NCBI GenBank assembly: GCA_012934845.2
Contig: WNNJ02003191.1
Location: 17,994-81,993 of the forward strand
Direction of reading: 5' to 3'
DNA from: Pomphorhynchus laevis
Lineage: Eukaryota; Acanthocephala; Palaeacanthocephala; Echinorhynchida; Pomphorhynchidae
Length of the DNA: 64,000 nucleotides
Under the pieces are notes generated by a model that ran no database searches, had not been told where the DNA came from, and saw only the letters and a program-made list of their open reading frames with translations. Numbering within the stretch: position 1 is the stretch's first letter; each line of letters starts with the position of its first letter. This document shows, piece by piece, positions 30,777 through 42,059 of this stretch. The position numbers and the translations under genes were made by a program.

Positions 30777-31750
30777 GAATGTGAGTCGTTCAACGCAGCA
30801 ATGAATCGATTGGAACAGCTATACGTAAAGCCCCGAAACGAGGTCTTCGCGCGACATAAATTAAGTACATGTAGACAGACAAATATGCAATCAATCGACC
30901 AATTCATTGATTCGCTGGAAACCCTGAGTAAGGAATGTGCCTTCAAAGCAGTCTGAGCACTTGAACATAAGAGTCTGATGATGTGTGATGCATTCGTGGC
31001 AGGTCTTCAATCGTCTTTCATACGACAACGACTTCTAGAATGCAGTGACCTATCTTGATGACGCAATTTCAAAAGGAGAGCTCTGGAAATGGATCAACTT
31101 CAATCCGCTAGCTATTCTCAAAGTCAGTCATTGCGAGATGTTCAGATTAACGCTGTCTATGCAGACGATTAGGGTCGAGAACAGAATCACTCAACAAATG
31201 ATCCTGCCGTTTTCGCTGCAGCAACCAAGGTTTGCTTCTTTTGCGGGCGAGGGTGGTACATTAGATTGGCTTGTCCTGCGCGTAATAGCACATGTAATGG
31301 GTGCGGTAAAGTTGGACATTTTTCCAAAGTATGTCGCTCGAAACCGAAACAGAAATCTCGTATCAACATGATCGACACTCATCATAAAGATTCGCGTTTG
31401 ACAACAGTGCTGCTCAAATCTATGGGTAAACATGGTCTTCATATATCCGAACAAACCATCAAAGTAAACGGTAGTGATGTGGTTGCACTTTTCGACACTA
31501 GCAGCTCCGAGAACTTTATCAACTTCAAGCTCGTAAATCGGCTCAAGCTGAATATCATACCATGTAGAAAAACGGTGTCTACGGCGACGAAAGGCCAAAC
31601 ATCAACGGTTGTTTGCTGCTGCTCTGCTAACGTTCAACTTCCAAACGGCAACAAAAATGATATACGCCTGCTATGTTTACCCGACCTCAGTTACGACGTC
31701 ATACTTGGTCATCCATTTATGTAGAATTACGAGTCCGTTACAATGGACTT
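30776..31750 (+). mobile_element. Ty3/Gypsy-like fossil, gag 3' portion and protease
   Basis: Continuation of the fossil at 27953-28127. Parts recognised: a gag segment (LEQLYVKPRNEVFARH region, about 30800-30960), a CCHC zinc knuckle (CNGCGKVGHFSKVC, about 31280-31330), and an aspartic-protease region with YDVILGHP (about 31690-31715). Pol beyond the protease is absent and no LTR was seen. It is fragmentary with several breaks, and older than the PLEs nested inside it. Confidence 0.7.
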
Positions 31751-31812
31751 TAAGGGTACAAACGGTCCATTGTATATCAAAGCCCTATCACGGATGAAGG
31801 TCCATCCACCTC

Positions 31813-31849
31813 GGTTTTTGCATCGTTGGTAACCAACGATGCAAAAACC
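31813..31849. repeat. Perfect 37-bp palindrome
   Basis: GGTTTTTGCATCGTTGGT, one central A, then the exact complement. It sits between the end of the Gypsy fossil and the start of LINE-A. Confidence 0.9.
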
Positions 31850-31864
31850 ATAGTCCCGTAGAGC

Positions 31865-33950
31865 AGATCAGGATGTTGCTTTACAATGTAGAGGGTTTAC
31901 AATATCTCATTAATGCAGGTGCAGTTTCTTATTTGAACGATTTTAATATTATCGTATTGCTAGAGACATTTTCTGTCTGTCATGAAACACTACCATCATT
32001 TTACTCCATTCAATCCTTGACATCTGCAATGAGTCGTGGTAGGCCAATGGGAGAATCCTTTGCGGTCTTAATAAACGTTTTTTACATTGGAGAGAAGATA
32101 TAACTCAAAATTATATTGTAGTTTCGATAAATGTGGTTACCATCGTAGCTTGATATTTTACGCCCACTATGTCCGCGGCCGCTATATTGGTTGACTTAGG
32201 TAGTGCGTTTCACAGTGGCGATTTTTCTCATTCAGTAATAGTTTGGAAATTTTAACGCCAAGTTGAAGTGTAATTTGTCAAATAAACTGATTAGAATTCA
32301 TGATTTCTTCTCCACGTTTGGTTTACTGTTACGGTCAAATAGTGATGCGATGTACATTTGTTCTAACGGACAGAGTATGATAGACTTAGTTTATTCAAAT
32401 TTCCCCTTTGTTCGAAAGTAGACATTAATTCAGCATGCTACTTGTCTCGTGAGCACCAGTCAGTTGTTGTAGAATTTGAGTTTCAGCCTACGAATATCTT
32501 GCATGACAATGGAAATTCTGGTTTAAGTAGAATTCTTCAGCTTGATCTTATTACGTATGACGTGATTACAAAGGTATATATAGATTTGTGTTGTGAATCG
32601 TTAGAGATCGCATTTTGGAATTTAGCAGATGTGTTGTTTCATGCATGTAAATAAAATAGAATGCTCCAGTCAATTCCTATCATAAAGGATCCATCAGTTT
32701 GTAAATTGCGTAAAATTGTAAAGAAAGCCTACTTACAAAAATCGTATGGAATGACATACATTAATCAGTATAATGTATTGAAAGGGTTGCTTAGATCTAA
32801 AATCAAGTCAATAAAACATGAAAGGCAGATTAGGGAAGATGAACGTATTTTGTCAACAGCAAAGTTGAAGCCATGAAAAATAGATCCTTCTCGTAAGAAA
32901 TCTAAACAAATTATCGGGATCCCTATTTTGGCGTGGATCACGCATCTCACGAGCCTTTTCAGTGCACTATTAACCCTGATAAATTAAGCATTAAGAACCG
33001 TCAAAACACTATCTCGTGTATAGCAAGTGCGAGATTTCTCGGGGACAAATATATTAAACTCATATATTTAGCTAGAAGAATTGAGGTCAGCTTTATATAG
33101 AATGAAGACATGCAAAGCTTTGAGTTATGACATGATTTTATGTGAACAGATAAAACAGTCATTTCACATTTTCTATGATTTCTTGCTGTTAATATTCAAT
33201 AGAATAACAGCAGGTGCTCCTTTTATAAATGTACGGAAAAAAGTCCAGTTAATACTGCTTTATAAAGAAAAGGGTAATCCATATAGCACGAATTCATATC
33301 GAGGCATATCAATTCTTAGTCAAGTGTACAAACTCTATTCATTGATTATAACTCGTCGGCTCGGGCAATATGTTGATCATTTTTAACCCTTAGAACAGCA
33401 CGTATTTCGTGCAAATTTTTCGACAACGTCTGCAATACGAATACTCAGAGAAGCAGTTATAAACGCAAAAGAGCAAGGAAAACCTTTGTACTCGATATTC
33501 GTCGATTTCGAGAAAGCATTCGCCTCAATAGATATACATCTCATTCTAAGAAAGATCGATAGGTTTCTGAATTTGCGAGGTGCAATAAAACATGCACTTA
33601 ATAAAATGTTATCACCGCATGATATTTATATTTTTGACGGAGTTCGACAATCCGACGGTATAAGTCAAAATCGAGGTGTATTACAAGGCGATCCCATTAG
33701 TCCACTATTGTTTGGTATTCTCATCTCTGATTTGCCACAAACAATCTTGGTTAAGGAAACTCGCTGTTTACTCTATGCTGATGACTTAGTTGTATTTTTT
33801 ACTAATTTAAAGGAGTTACAAACATGCATGTACTATTCACGTACATACTGTTCCGATAATCTGATTAAAGTCAATTGTCAGAAAACTAAAATCATGAAGT
33901 TTCGCAAAGGGGGAAGATTTTTCAAAAATTTCATTTTTATTGTTTTATAG
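31865..33950 (+). pseudogene. LINE-A, APE endonuclease and reverse transcriptase
   Basis: N-terminal two-thirds of the LINE-A polyprotein, broken into several frames. APE region: LLYNVEGLQYLINAG and FNIIVLLETF (about 31875-31960, the xxNVxGL and xLQETW-like motifs), then SREHQSVVVEFE (about 32445, the SDHxPV-like catalytic end). RT region: KKVQLILLYKEKGNP and SYRGISILSQVYKLY (about 33235-33340), FVDFEKAF (about 33500, palm A), GVLQGDPISPLLFGILI (about 33675, palm B) and LLYADDLVVFF (about 33765, catalytic YADD). It ends at KIMKFRKGGR, exactly where 24625-25391 begins. Clade not determined. Confidence 0.75.
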
Positions 33951-34526
33951 TTAGTAAAATAAATAATATTATATTAATATAATATAGTATATTATAATTT
34001 TATTTTGTTTTATGATTCTGTGTTTTTCTTTCTTTCTTTTTGTTGTTTTTAAAATGTGTGAAAAATGTTAGTGTATGATTGTTTTGTTTCTTGATATTTT
34101 TTTCTTTCAAGTAGAAATGCGGGGCACATTGATGCTTTGTTTTTGTATAAATGTTGCAAACACGGGGAAAAGAGAAAAATTGTGAAACATTTTATTGTAA
34201 TCCTGATGATGATAGCAAGAGATATCGAAATATAGAATTTGTTTAATCAAATAAAGGATAATTTCTGCTTCTTTGTTCCTGTAATAACTATATATTTTAA
34301 ATGGAAGAAGATTATGGGTTTAGTATTTATTATCAAATAATTTAATATACGTAGACTCAGTTACCTGATCTGATAGTTTGTAATATTGAGAATTTTATTA
34401 TCAATCTATTCAAGGGCTGTATTAGTTATAAAAAATCAATACAATTTTTCAAAAATTTCATTTTTTATTGTTTTATAGTTAGTAAAATAAAAAATATTAT
34501 ATTAATATAATATAGTATATTATAAT
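33918..34526. repeat. 80-bp direct repeats flanking a 440-bp insert
   Basis: 33918-33999 and 34444-34526 share TTTTTCAAAAATTTCATTTT, TTGTTTTATAGTTAGTAAAA and the AT run after it. The insert contains a hammerhead-like core (34203-34230) and a T end (ACGTAGACTCAGTTACCTGA, about 34351). Confidence 0.75.
34203..34230 (+). ncRNA. Hammerhead-ribozyme-like core
   Basis: CTGATGA (canonical, 34203-34209), stem II GATA/TATC closing an 8-base loop, then GAAA (34227-34230). Downstream ends in AATAAAGG. It resembles the PLE-associated cores at 29.3 and 30.6 kb but uses different pairing, and no PLE coding sequence is next to it. Confidence 0.4.
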
Positions 34527-35544
34527 ATAGCTCAAGTTACAAAATATGTTTATATCCTTGTTCCCAATATAATATAGTGAGTGGTAAATACTTAATACAC
34601 CCATTAAATTTAAAGTGTAAATGCTTCTGGTACCAGGAATTTTTAACTTTAGAGTAGGTCATTTTGCTGTCAAGGTCTAAAATTATAATCAATCTCATAA
34701 TGAGCCTAAAATATTATTTCTCTTATGCAATGCAATCGTTCAATCAAGTTACCTTAATTTTTAATTAAAGTGAGGTAAAACGTTTTACGAAGTTGTGCTA
34801 CCTTTTCTATATCTTAACACAACAGCTGAACCTAATTCACACATTTGATTTTCGTAATTTTTCGCAATAAAATTACTTTATAATTTACTTTTTTTATAAT
34901 TTACTTTTTTATGCTGCTGACTTAGTTGTATTTTCCACTAATTTAAAGGAATACAAATATGCATTTACGTACATACTGTTCCGATAATCTGATTAAAGTA
35001 TTTCGGACTCTTGATAATTGTTTCCTCGACTATTTTAGCTTTCCCGACCAAACAAAGCCCACTATCTAAATTATTAATGCAACGGGTTGATTTGCCATAT
35101 ACCACTGCATGGGAGGAGTACATGTCTAGATAGACAGTGGAGCAAAGCTTAATTTATAAGGAGTACCAGCACACACCAGCAATTCTTTATCCTTGCCTTT
35201 GGCTGAACGGGACCAGTAAACAGAAAAGAGCTGTAATTATGCGGGCATCTATGGATGAACTACATCATCATTATTGTAGAAATAGACTGCCGTGCCGCAA
35301 TCGCGACTCCCCATGCATTTGCCGCTTCTGTATTTCTTCGTGTAGGTATATCAATCATTACAAGAAATGCATCCACCTCAGAGCATTAACTCTATTGTAG
35401 CTGGAAAAACTATGATTTGATTTGAATTTCTGCTTGATTTAAATATTTATCCTCACTGCAAGTGACAAAATAGGTTTTATAATAAATTCTCTCAGATTAT
35501 TGTTATTAATTTTTTGATTGGTTAAAAAATTCTTTTGTTACAAC
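34527..35544 (+). pseudogene. LINE-A second partial copy
   Basis: 34905-35010 repeats the YADD-region DNA of the first copy (CTTAGTTGTATTTT and CATACTGTTCCGATAATCTG). 35137-35400 is an 87-codon frame equal to the C-terminus: QKRAVIMRASMDE, then a Cys cluster CICRFCISSCRYINHYKKC with the same CX2C-X8-H-X3-C spacing as the 25.3-kb copy. The segments between are lost. 34527-34900 holds nothing recognised. Confidence 0.65.
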
Positions 35545-35636
35545 TAACGACTTGCAGACTAACAACTTGCAGACTAACGACTTGCAGACTATCGACTTGC
35601 AGACTAACGACTTGCAGACTAAGGAATTGCAGACGA
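35545..35636. repeat. 15-bp minisatellite
   Basis: Six units of CGACTTGCAGACTAA with few changes, immediately upstream of REL-A; probably 5' untranslated tandem repeats of that LINE. Confidence 0.85.
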
Positions 35637-35659
35637 ATGCTTAAATCCACAACATTTTA

Positions 35660-37470
35660 AAAAGCAACAACTGAATGCCACGCGTTGTCCCATCTTCTTC
35701 TTTCAAATGTTGCGCCTGCAATGGTCAATTTTCTAAGTGTAAGAGTTGTAAATGTGTGAAGGCCGAAATCCATGCACGACCTGCTCCGCAGCGTCTTGCT
35801 CACCATCGCAAGTAGATATCCATGACATATCAGAAACAATGAATCGACGAGTAATCGACCTGCCTTCAACGCAGTTTGATCAGTCCCGCTATGCTAACCA
35901 AGTGAGGTCAAAGAATCAACCTAACTCCAATATAGTTACTTCTATCCAAGCAAAAATATCGAAACAGCCGAAGACCTGTTTTGAGGATAGTTATCCACTG
36001 ACGACTAACCCTATGACTCTCACACGATGCTCCGCAAGCAACAAGATTGTTGAGATTATAACCGACTTTTATCAGAAATCGACTGAAGCTAAATCTGATA
36101 CACAATCGTTACTTCGAAATGTTTCCATTTTCTCTCAACTAGTATTACAAAGAATACCTACACGAAAAGTCACACTTATTCGTAAGACTTGAACGCAGAT
36201 TAATCGATTGGGAAACAACGATTTTGATGATCTTCACTGCGAAGCGTTTTATCTACAAAGCAATCTCGAACTTCGCTGTCCACAGAATCTTATTAACTGG
36301 GTTAAACAGTATCAAAACCTATTGACGAAGGTCAGCATCAGTGCTAGCACAGCTATCGATTAAAAATCTGAAGCACATATCCTACAACCAGACGATATTA
36401 TTGATAACGCAACATTTTTGTCGATCCTTCAGGAGCTACACCCTGCTGGAAAGCCTACAGAGCAAGACGCTCTTCTGTCGTTACCGTTTCCTGGCTCCAA
36501 ACCTTATCACGCATGTCGCTTTTATGCACTGGATGAAACCCATATCATTAGATCTCTTAAGAAGATCAAAAAGAGCTCTAGACGTTCAGGTCTAGATCCC
36601 CGAGCGTGGTTTCACATGCTTACAGACTTTGGGCCTCAATCTGTAAAGCTTGCCGAGGCACTCGCCAACTTTACAATATACATAGCGACAGAAAAAATTA
36701 AGATACTCAAAATGCTTTCACCGCATGATGTCTAGTTGCGCTGGAAAAGAAATCTGGTGGAATTCGCCCAATCGGAATTTGCAACACCGTGAGAAGTATC
36801 ATAAGCAGAGCAATTTTGGATTTCACATGCAAGGACATAAAGGACTTCGCTGGATGCATACAATTGGGGGCTTCGCAAATAGCAGAATAGAGGATGTGAT
36901 ATGCTCGTTAAGGAAAGGGTTTCATCGACGAAACGATCACTGCATATTGACGATTGACGCGAACAATGCTTTCAATCAAACAAATCGATCTGTGGCGCTA
37001 TACAACATTGAATACGTGTGTCAGTCGCAATGCTGTTCCCTTCGCAACATTTACTCAACTCTAGTGCAACTATCAGTAGGGTCCCATAATATGTTCTCTA
37101 CTGAGGGATTTACTCAAGGCGATCCTTTCGCAATAGCCGGTTTCGCCGCAAACTCCCTACCACTTATCGCATTGATCCAGCGAAGAGTACCTTCCGTTTT
37201 CCAAAAGTGGTATGCTGATGACGCCAACTTTGTAGGAATCATTGACACGTTGAAGGATGTATGGAGAGTGCTTTACACAGAAGGTTCTAAATACGGTTAC
37301 TATGTTAATGCAAAAAGGTCCCAGATCTTGTTACACCGTTAAATAAACGAAGCTGAATTTCCTGACCCTAACATAAAAATCTCCACCGATGACATTTAAA
37401 TACTCGGCACGCCAATTGGCTCCAGCGAATTTGAAAACACATCCGTAGCTAAACTGCCAGCAAATTGAAT
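35660..37470 (+). pseudogene. REL-A, restriction-like-endonuclease LINE (N-term and RT)
   Basis: Opens with a Cys-rich block read in two frames (CCACNGQFSKCKSCKC, then NPCTTCSAASC), typical of DNA-binding N-termini in this group. Next is a linker frame (35752-36190), then RT blocks at 36418-36735 (FYALDETHIIRSLKKIKKSS) and 36725-37342: LTIDANNAFNQTNR (palm A), TEGFTQGDPFA (palm B) and QKWYADDANFVG (catalytic YADD, about 37205). The post-RT block ILGTPIGSSEFE at about 37400 aligns with LLGCPIGSQEFV in REL-B. The copy is cut off before any endonuclease by an inverted L2-group fragment. Confidence 0.7.
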
Positions 37471-37559
37471 TTTGATGCTTAAACGTATGTCTATTGTAGC
37501 TAACGCTACAGGAGATGTAACGTACCCATCTAGAGGATATGAGAATGGAAGCGGCATTT

Positions 37560-38110
37560 AAATGCAATAAAGGAGGGAGCGCGGCGGACTTCGAGTGGGA
37601 GCTGATTCCAGGCGAGTGGGAGCGGTGACGAGGAAGAATCGGAGATCGTAGTTATAAAGTATTGGGAACGTAGAGTAAGAGGGAATTACGGGCACGCAGT
37701 GATAGATAGGTGGGACGAGTGTCATTTAAGAAATGGTGGTTGATTAATGATGGGGAGCCGACAGCGATGAGACGAAAAGTTACGAGAAGGCGGAGTTGTG
37801 TGCGGATGTGGATGGTAGGCAGGAAAGTTGGGCAAGATATGTAGATGTGTGGTCGAAGCGACGGAGACATAGGAGCACTCGAACGGCGGAGTTGATGATG
37901 CGTGGTAGGGGTAAGATGATGGATTTTGCAGAATTGGCGAAAAGATTGAGGCAGTAATCGATTTTAGGGAAAAGAAGCGATGAAATAAGCGACATACATT
38001 ACATAAGTCGATAAGTAGACGGATGCGGCGGATGTCACGGAGAATTAAGTTTAACGAGCGGACCTTGCAGCTGACGAAAGATTTAATCGAAAGTGAAAAG
38101 GTTTTGTAAA
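37560..38110 (-). mobile_element. CR1/L2-group LINE fragment, 3' part
   Basis: Minus-strand post-RT region: LLFPKIDYCLNLFANS-type, RRFDHTSTYLAQLS and LRARNSLLLYVPN segments, matching 54990-55400. Only the C-terminal ~180 residues are present, in several frames. Confidence 0.65.
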
Positions 38111-38600
38111 CTTATGCAATGTTGTAAGATAACATCAGCGATGCGTGTTTTATCTTATCCAGGGACAGATGTGAAGTCGCTCGCACTTAATGACGATATA
38201 AATGGTACTATGGTACATGAGAAGCTAATGCAATTGCATCTATAAAAAAGGATTGCATCACTTAAAAAAGTTTAAAAGATAAATAACATACAAGCCTTAA
38301 TATACAAGAAAAACAACATACAATCAACGAGCTTCATAGATCGACGAGATTTAGAGATCTACCGCAACGAGTTTCAACAACAACGAAAACTAAAAAAATT
38401 AGAGATAAATAACATACAATCATTTCAATCAGTGGCAGCTTAACAGCTTAAACACACAAGGACGCTAATTGGAGGATGAAAGAAAACAGTCACGGCCGAC
38501 ACCAACTATGCTTAACTGTAAGTACAGTCCTCGACACACGACTGCAACGTCTGGACAACAATCGCCTGCGACAAAAGTCAGTCTAAATAAGACTTAATAT
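38111..38600. other. Gene-free stretch upstream of the plus-strand L2 LINE
   Basis: No open frame. A direct repeat (GATAAATAACATACAA) occurs at about 38279 and 38404. It could be the LINE's 5' untranslated region or an unrelated promoter-like sequence. Confidence 0.4.
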
Positions 38601-41245
38601 GTGGATTTTGTGCAAACAAATTAATCTGCAACCTATCACAGAAGCACTTATCAACATCCAGCACGTCCACTCAAACTACCCCCATCGTTTCCAATGTTTT
38701 TTCTCCACTCTTTAAGCCTGTCACCATATACACTTCCCATCCTATGTCATCTTTACTCCCCAACACCTCCGTCCCTCCTATCTCGTTTCTCAATAACCTC
38801 CATCCATCTATAACCTCAAAATATCCTCACTAACCTATACGATCTTTCCACTCATAATATTTCCACACATCGCTTGCAACCATCTACGCTATCTTTATCT
38901 TCTATGTTTCCCATCGTCAAATGCCAGCTCTCCTATAGTAATCTCACCTACTCAAGTCATTCATCCTCCTTTTCGGAAACGCTTTCCTTCTCGCGATCGT
39001 TGCGTAATCGTCACTAATATCACTCCTTCCATCTCCTTATCCCTACAAGCACGTCTCGAAAAGATGTTTTCGCCTTCAGATCCATCCTATCGTATCTTGT
39101 TTCTGTGGAAAAACCATCATTTTTCAACGACATCTCTCCTGTCGCGTTCATCCGCCAAAACAAATCTTCTCAATCTAATCTTTCTCAGCTCCTTCCCCTA
39201 AATATTGTTTTCAAGCATCGCTCACACGCCTCGCATGTCCTCTCTTAACGATTTAAATTTATGTCATATTCAAACACTCGAATTTTCTCTAATCGTACAC
39301 CTTCCAAAATCGCTCAACTCTCTTCGGCCCGTATCGAAAAACGCCGTCGCGAGGAAAACGGCGAAGCATCTCTCTCCATCCGAAACATCGACTGAAATTT
39401 TCAAGTTGTCCACACCCGTCCAAAAATTCGATGGCACTCCATCTCCCCTTTATGTCTTCTCCGCAAGACCCTTTCACCACCACACACAGTTTCCGCCTCG
39501 GCCTCCTCAACACTAAATCTATTCTCAATAAATCCGATCTTATCCTCAACCTATTCACCAAGCGATCCATCGATCTCTTCTGCCTCACCGAATCCTGGCA
39601 CTCAGATTTCGACGATCTCTCCATTCGCCGTCTGATCTCTGCCAGTTGCTCACTAGTCGAATCCGCCCGCCCTCTCAGCTCATGATCTTCTAAATTCTCT
39701 AATGATTGCGGCATTGTCGCATTCGCCCGTCACCCCGCGTCTCTTCGCAAAATCACTCCCCCTTTCAGTCCTTGCTCCTTTGAATTGCAAACTTGTCGTT
39801 CTTCTAGCCCGATCACTCTAGATCATGCCATTGTATACCGTCCTGGTTTATTATTTCTTGCCTATTTATGTTTTACCGAACTCTCTGACCTCCTTTCCCA
39901 TTGTTCTTTGTCCTCCATCCATACACTCATCCTTTACGACTTCAACATCCACCTCGATCGCCTCTCTTCCACCTAGTAATTCCTGATCATACGACATTCA
40001 TCAACATTCTATCAGCACAATTACAAGCTCATCTCCAATTCACCCACACATATACTTCATAGGGCACTCGACATCATAGCTGTCCACGATCGTTTTGCTG
40101 CCTACACCTAACTGTCCATCACCGATCATAGTCCATCCGATCACTTACTCGTCACCCTTTATCTCACTTCCAACCACTCCACGCTTCACACACACCTACG
40201 TCGCCCTTGTAGAAATCTTGACATCCCCCTTCTCCGCTCAGCCTTACTTAAATCGTCTCAATCTTCTCCCACAATAACATCATCTTCTCCTCACGATCTT
40301 GCCTTTATTTTCGACTCTGAAATCACATCTACACTAGATCTTCTCTTGCCCTTCACGCATCACCCTCACAGTCGCTTGCAACGTGCCCATGGTTTGACAT
40401 CCAATGCCTGCTCTCAAAGTGTCGTCTCCGTCATATTTTTCGAGTTTATCACCGCTCTCTCATACGTGATTTTCGCTCGCTCACTCTGCCTCTCCGTGAT
40501 TCCTATCTTGCTCTTCGCCGGTCTCATCTCCACCTACTACGTATCAAATGCAACTTATTATGGCAGCATAAAATCAACACTTCATTAAACTTTAAGTCTT
40601 TCTGGCATACTTTTAGCTCAATCCTATCTCCCTCATCTTCGTCTTGCAACATCAATCCCTATGATTATTCGTCATTTCTTTAGATCAAAGTATTCCCGTT
40701 GCTCTCTAACAACCTAGGATTCCATTTCGATGATCACCTTTCCCTTAAACCATTCGTCCGTGACAAGGTTCGCTTGTCTAACTTGATTCGCCGTGACATC
40801 CGATGTCTCCGCCGTTCGAGTGCTACTACGTCTCCGTCGCTTTGACCACAGATCCACATATTTTGCTTAACTCTCCTGGCCCACCATCCACATCCGCATA
40901 CAACTCCGTCTTCTCGTAACTTATCGTCTCATTGCTGTCGGCTCCCCATCGTTCATCAACCTCCCTTTCTTAGTCGACACTCGCTCTACCTCTCTATCGT
41001 TGCGTTCCCGTATTCCCCCTTACTCTACGTTCCCAATACTCTATAACTACGATCTCCGGTTCTTCCTCGTCGCCGCCTCACTCGCCTGGAATCAGCTCCC
41101 ACTCGACGTCCGCCGTAATCTCTCCTTTATTACATTCAAATGCCGCCTCCGTACCCACCTCCTCGACACATGATTCAGCTTTTTGTTCTTTTTGTTGTGG
41201 TCATGTAAGCTACGTCGGCACGCAATTGCCACGTAAAAATAAATC
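38600..41245 (+). pseudogene. CR1/L2-group LINE, internally deleted
   Basis: APE region at 39431-39685 (LGLLNTKSILNKSDLILNLF, then LFCLTESWHS), inter-domain linker at about 40346-40588 (HSRLQRAHGLTSNACSQS), then a jump at about 40705 to the post-RT region (NLGFHFDDHLSLKPFVRD, then RRFDHRSTYFA and LSLRSRIPPYSTFPIL-like blocks). The RT catalytic core is missing. The 3' end TTGTGGTCATGTAAGC...GCCACGTAAAAATAAAT followed by a T run is shared with the copies at 53.7-55.0 and 59.6 kb. Strong pyrimidine bias on this strand is typical of the family here. Confidence 0.65.
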
Positions 41246-42059
41246 TGTTTTTTTTTCTATGTTCGACCGTAGTTTACCGTGAAACATTATTGAATCATCC
41301 GTCTTCGAACATGTTGGAATAAACGGAATCATCATACTGAATCATTCATTTTCGAACTTAAGGATGCGCAAGGCCTTTAAGTTTAAACGCTTACATTCTA
41401 ATAAAGAATGTTTTCTTTATTACTAAATTTAATTTATTAAGTTTCACTTATATTATTAAATATCAGTTTATATTTGTAATAACGCATTGCCTCAATAATG
41501 TGAAAAATCATTTTTTTCACATCGTATTTGTTTTTAATAAAATATATATTTGTAATTTATAATATTTATTTTATATTATATTTGTTACATTTTATGTAAC
41601 AAATATTTTTATTTTTATTTGCATCTGAATATGGCATTTGAAATTTTATTAATTTAAATTTTATTTTGGTTTCAAAATTTTAGACTTAGTTTAGAAAGTA
41701 GTGTTTTATTGGTCTTAATAAATTCAGTAGCAATTTGCGGTGAGCTGGTTTTTCGTACATCGATTTCAAAATAATCGTCATCTTAAGGTAACAATGCGCA
41801 TTATCACACTCGGATAGTTAAACTACTAGCGAGTCTTGATGTTCTCTGCCATCTTCGAGATTGATCAACTATAAAAATGCAGACTGTTGAAATGATATTT
41901 CTTATTTGGCATTTTGAAATTGATATTTTGTCATCAAAATTCAATTGATTCGAAATGGAGTTTCTCATTATGCATAAATGTAGTTTACTTAACTATATAG
42001 TAGTTAAGTAAATGTAGTTAAGAAAATGTCGTTAAGTTTACTTAACTACATTTTTGCAT
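41246..42059. other. AT-rich spacer with small hairpins
   Basis: No gene. TTGTTACA/TGTAACAA around TTTTA at about 41579-41602, and a cluster of TTAAGTAAA/TTTACTTAA inversions at about 41989-42055. Confidence 0.5.
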
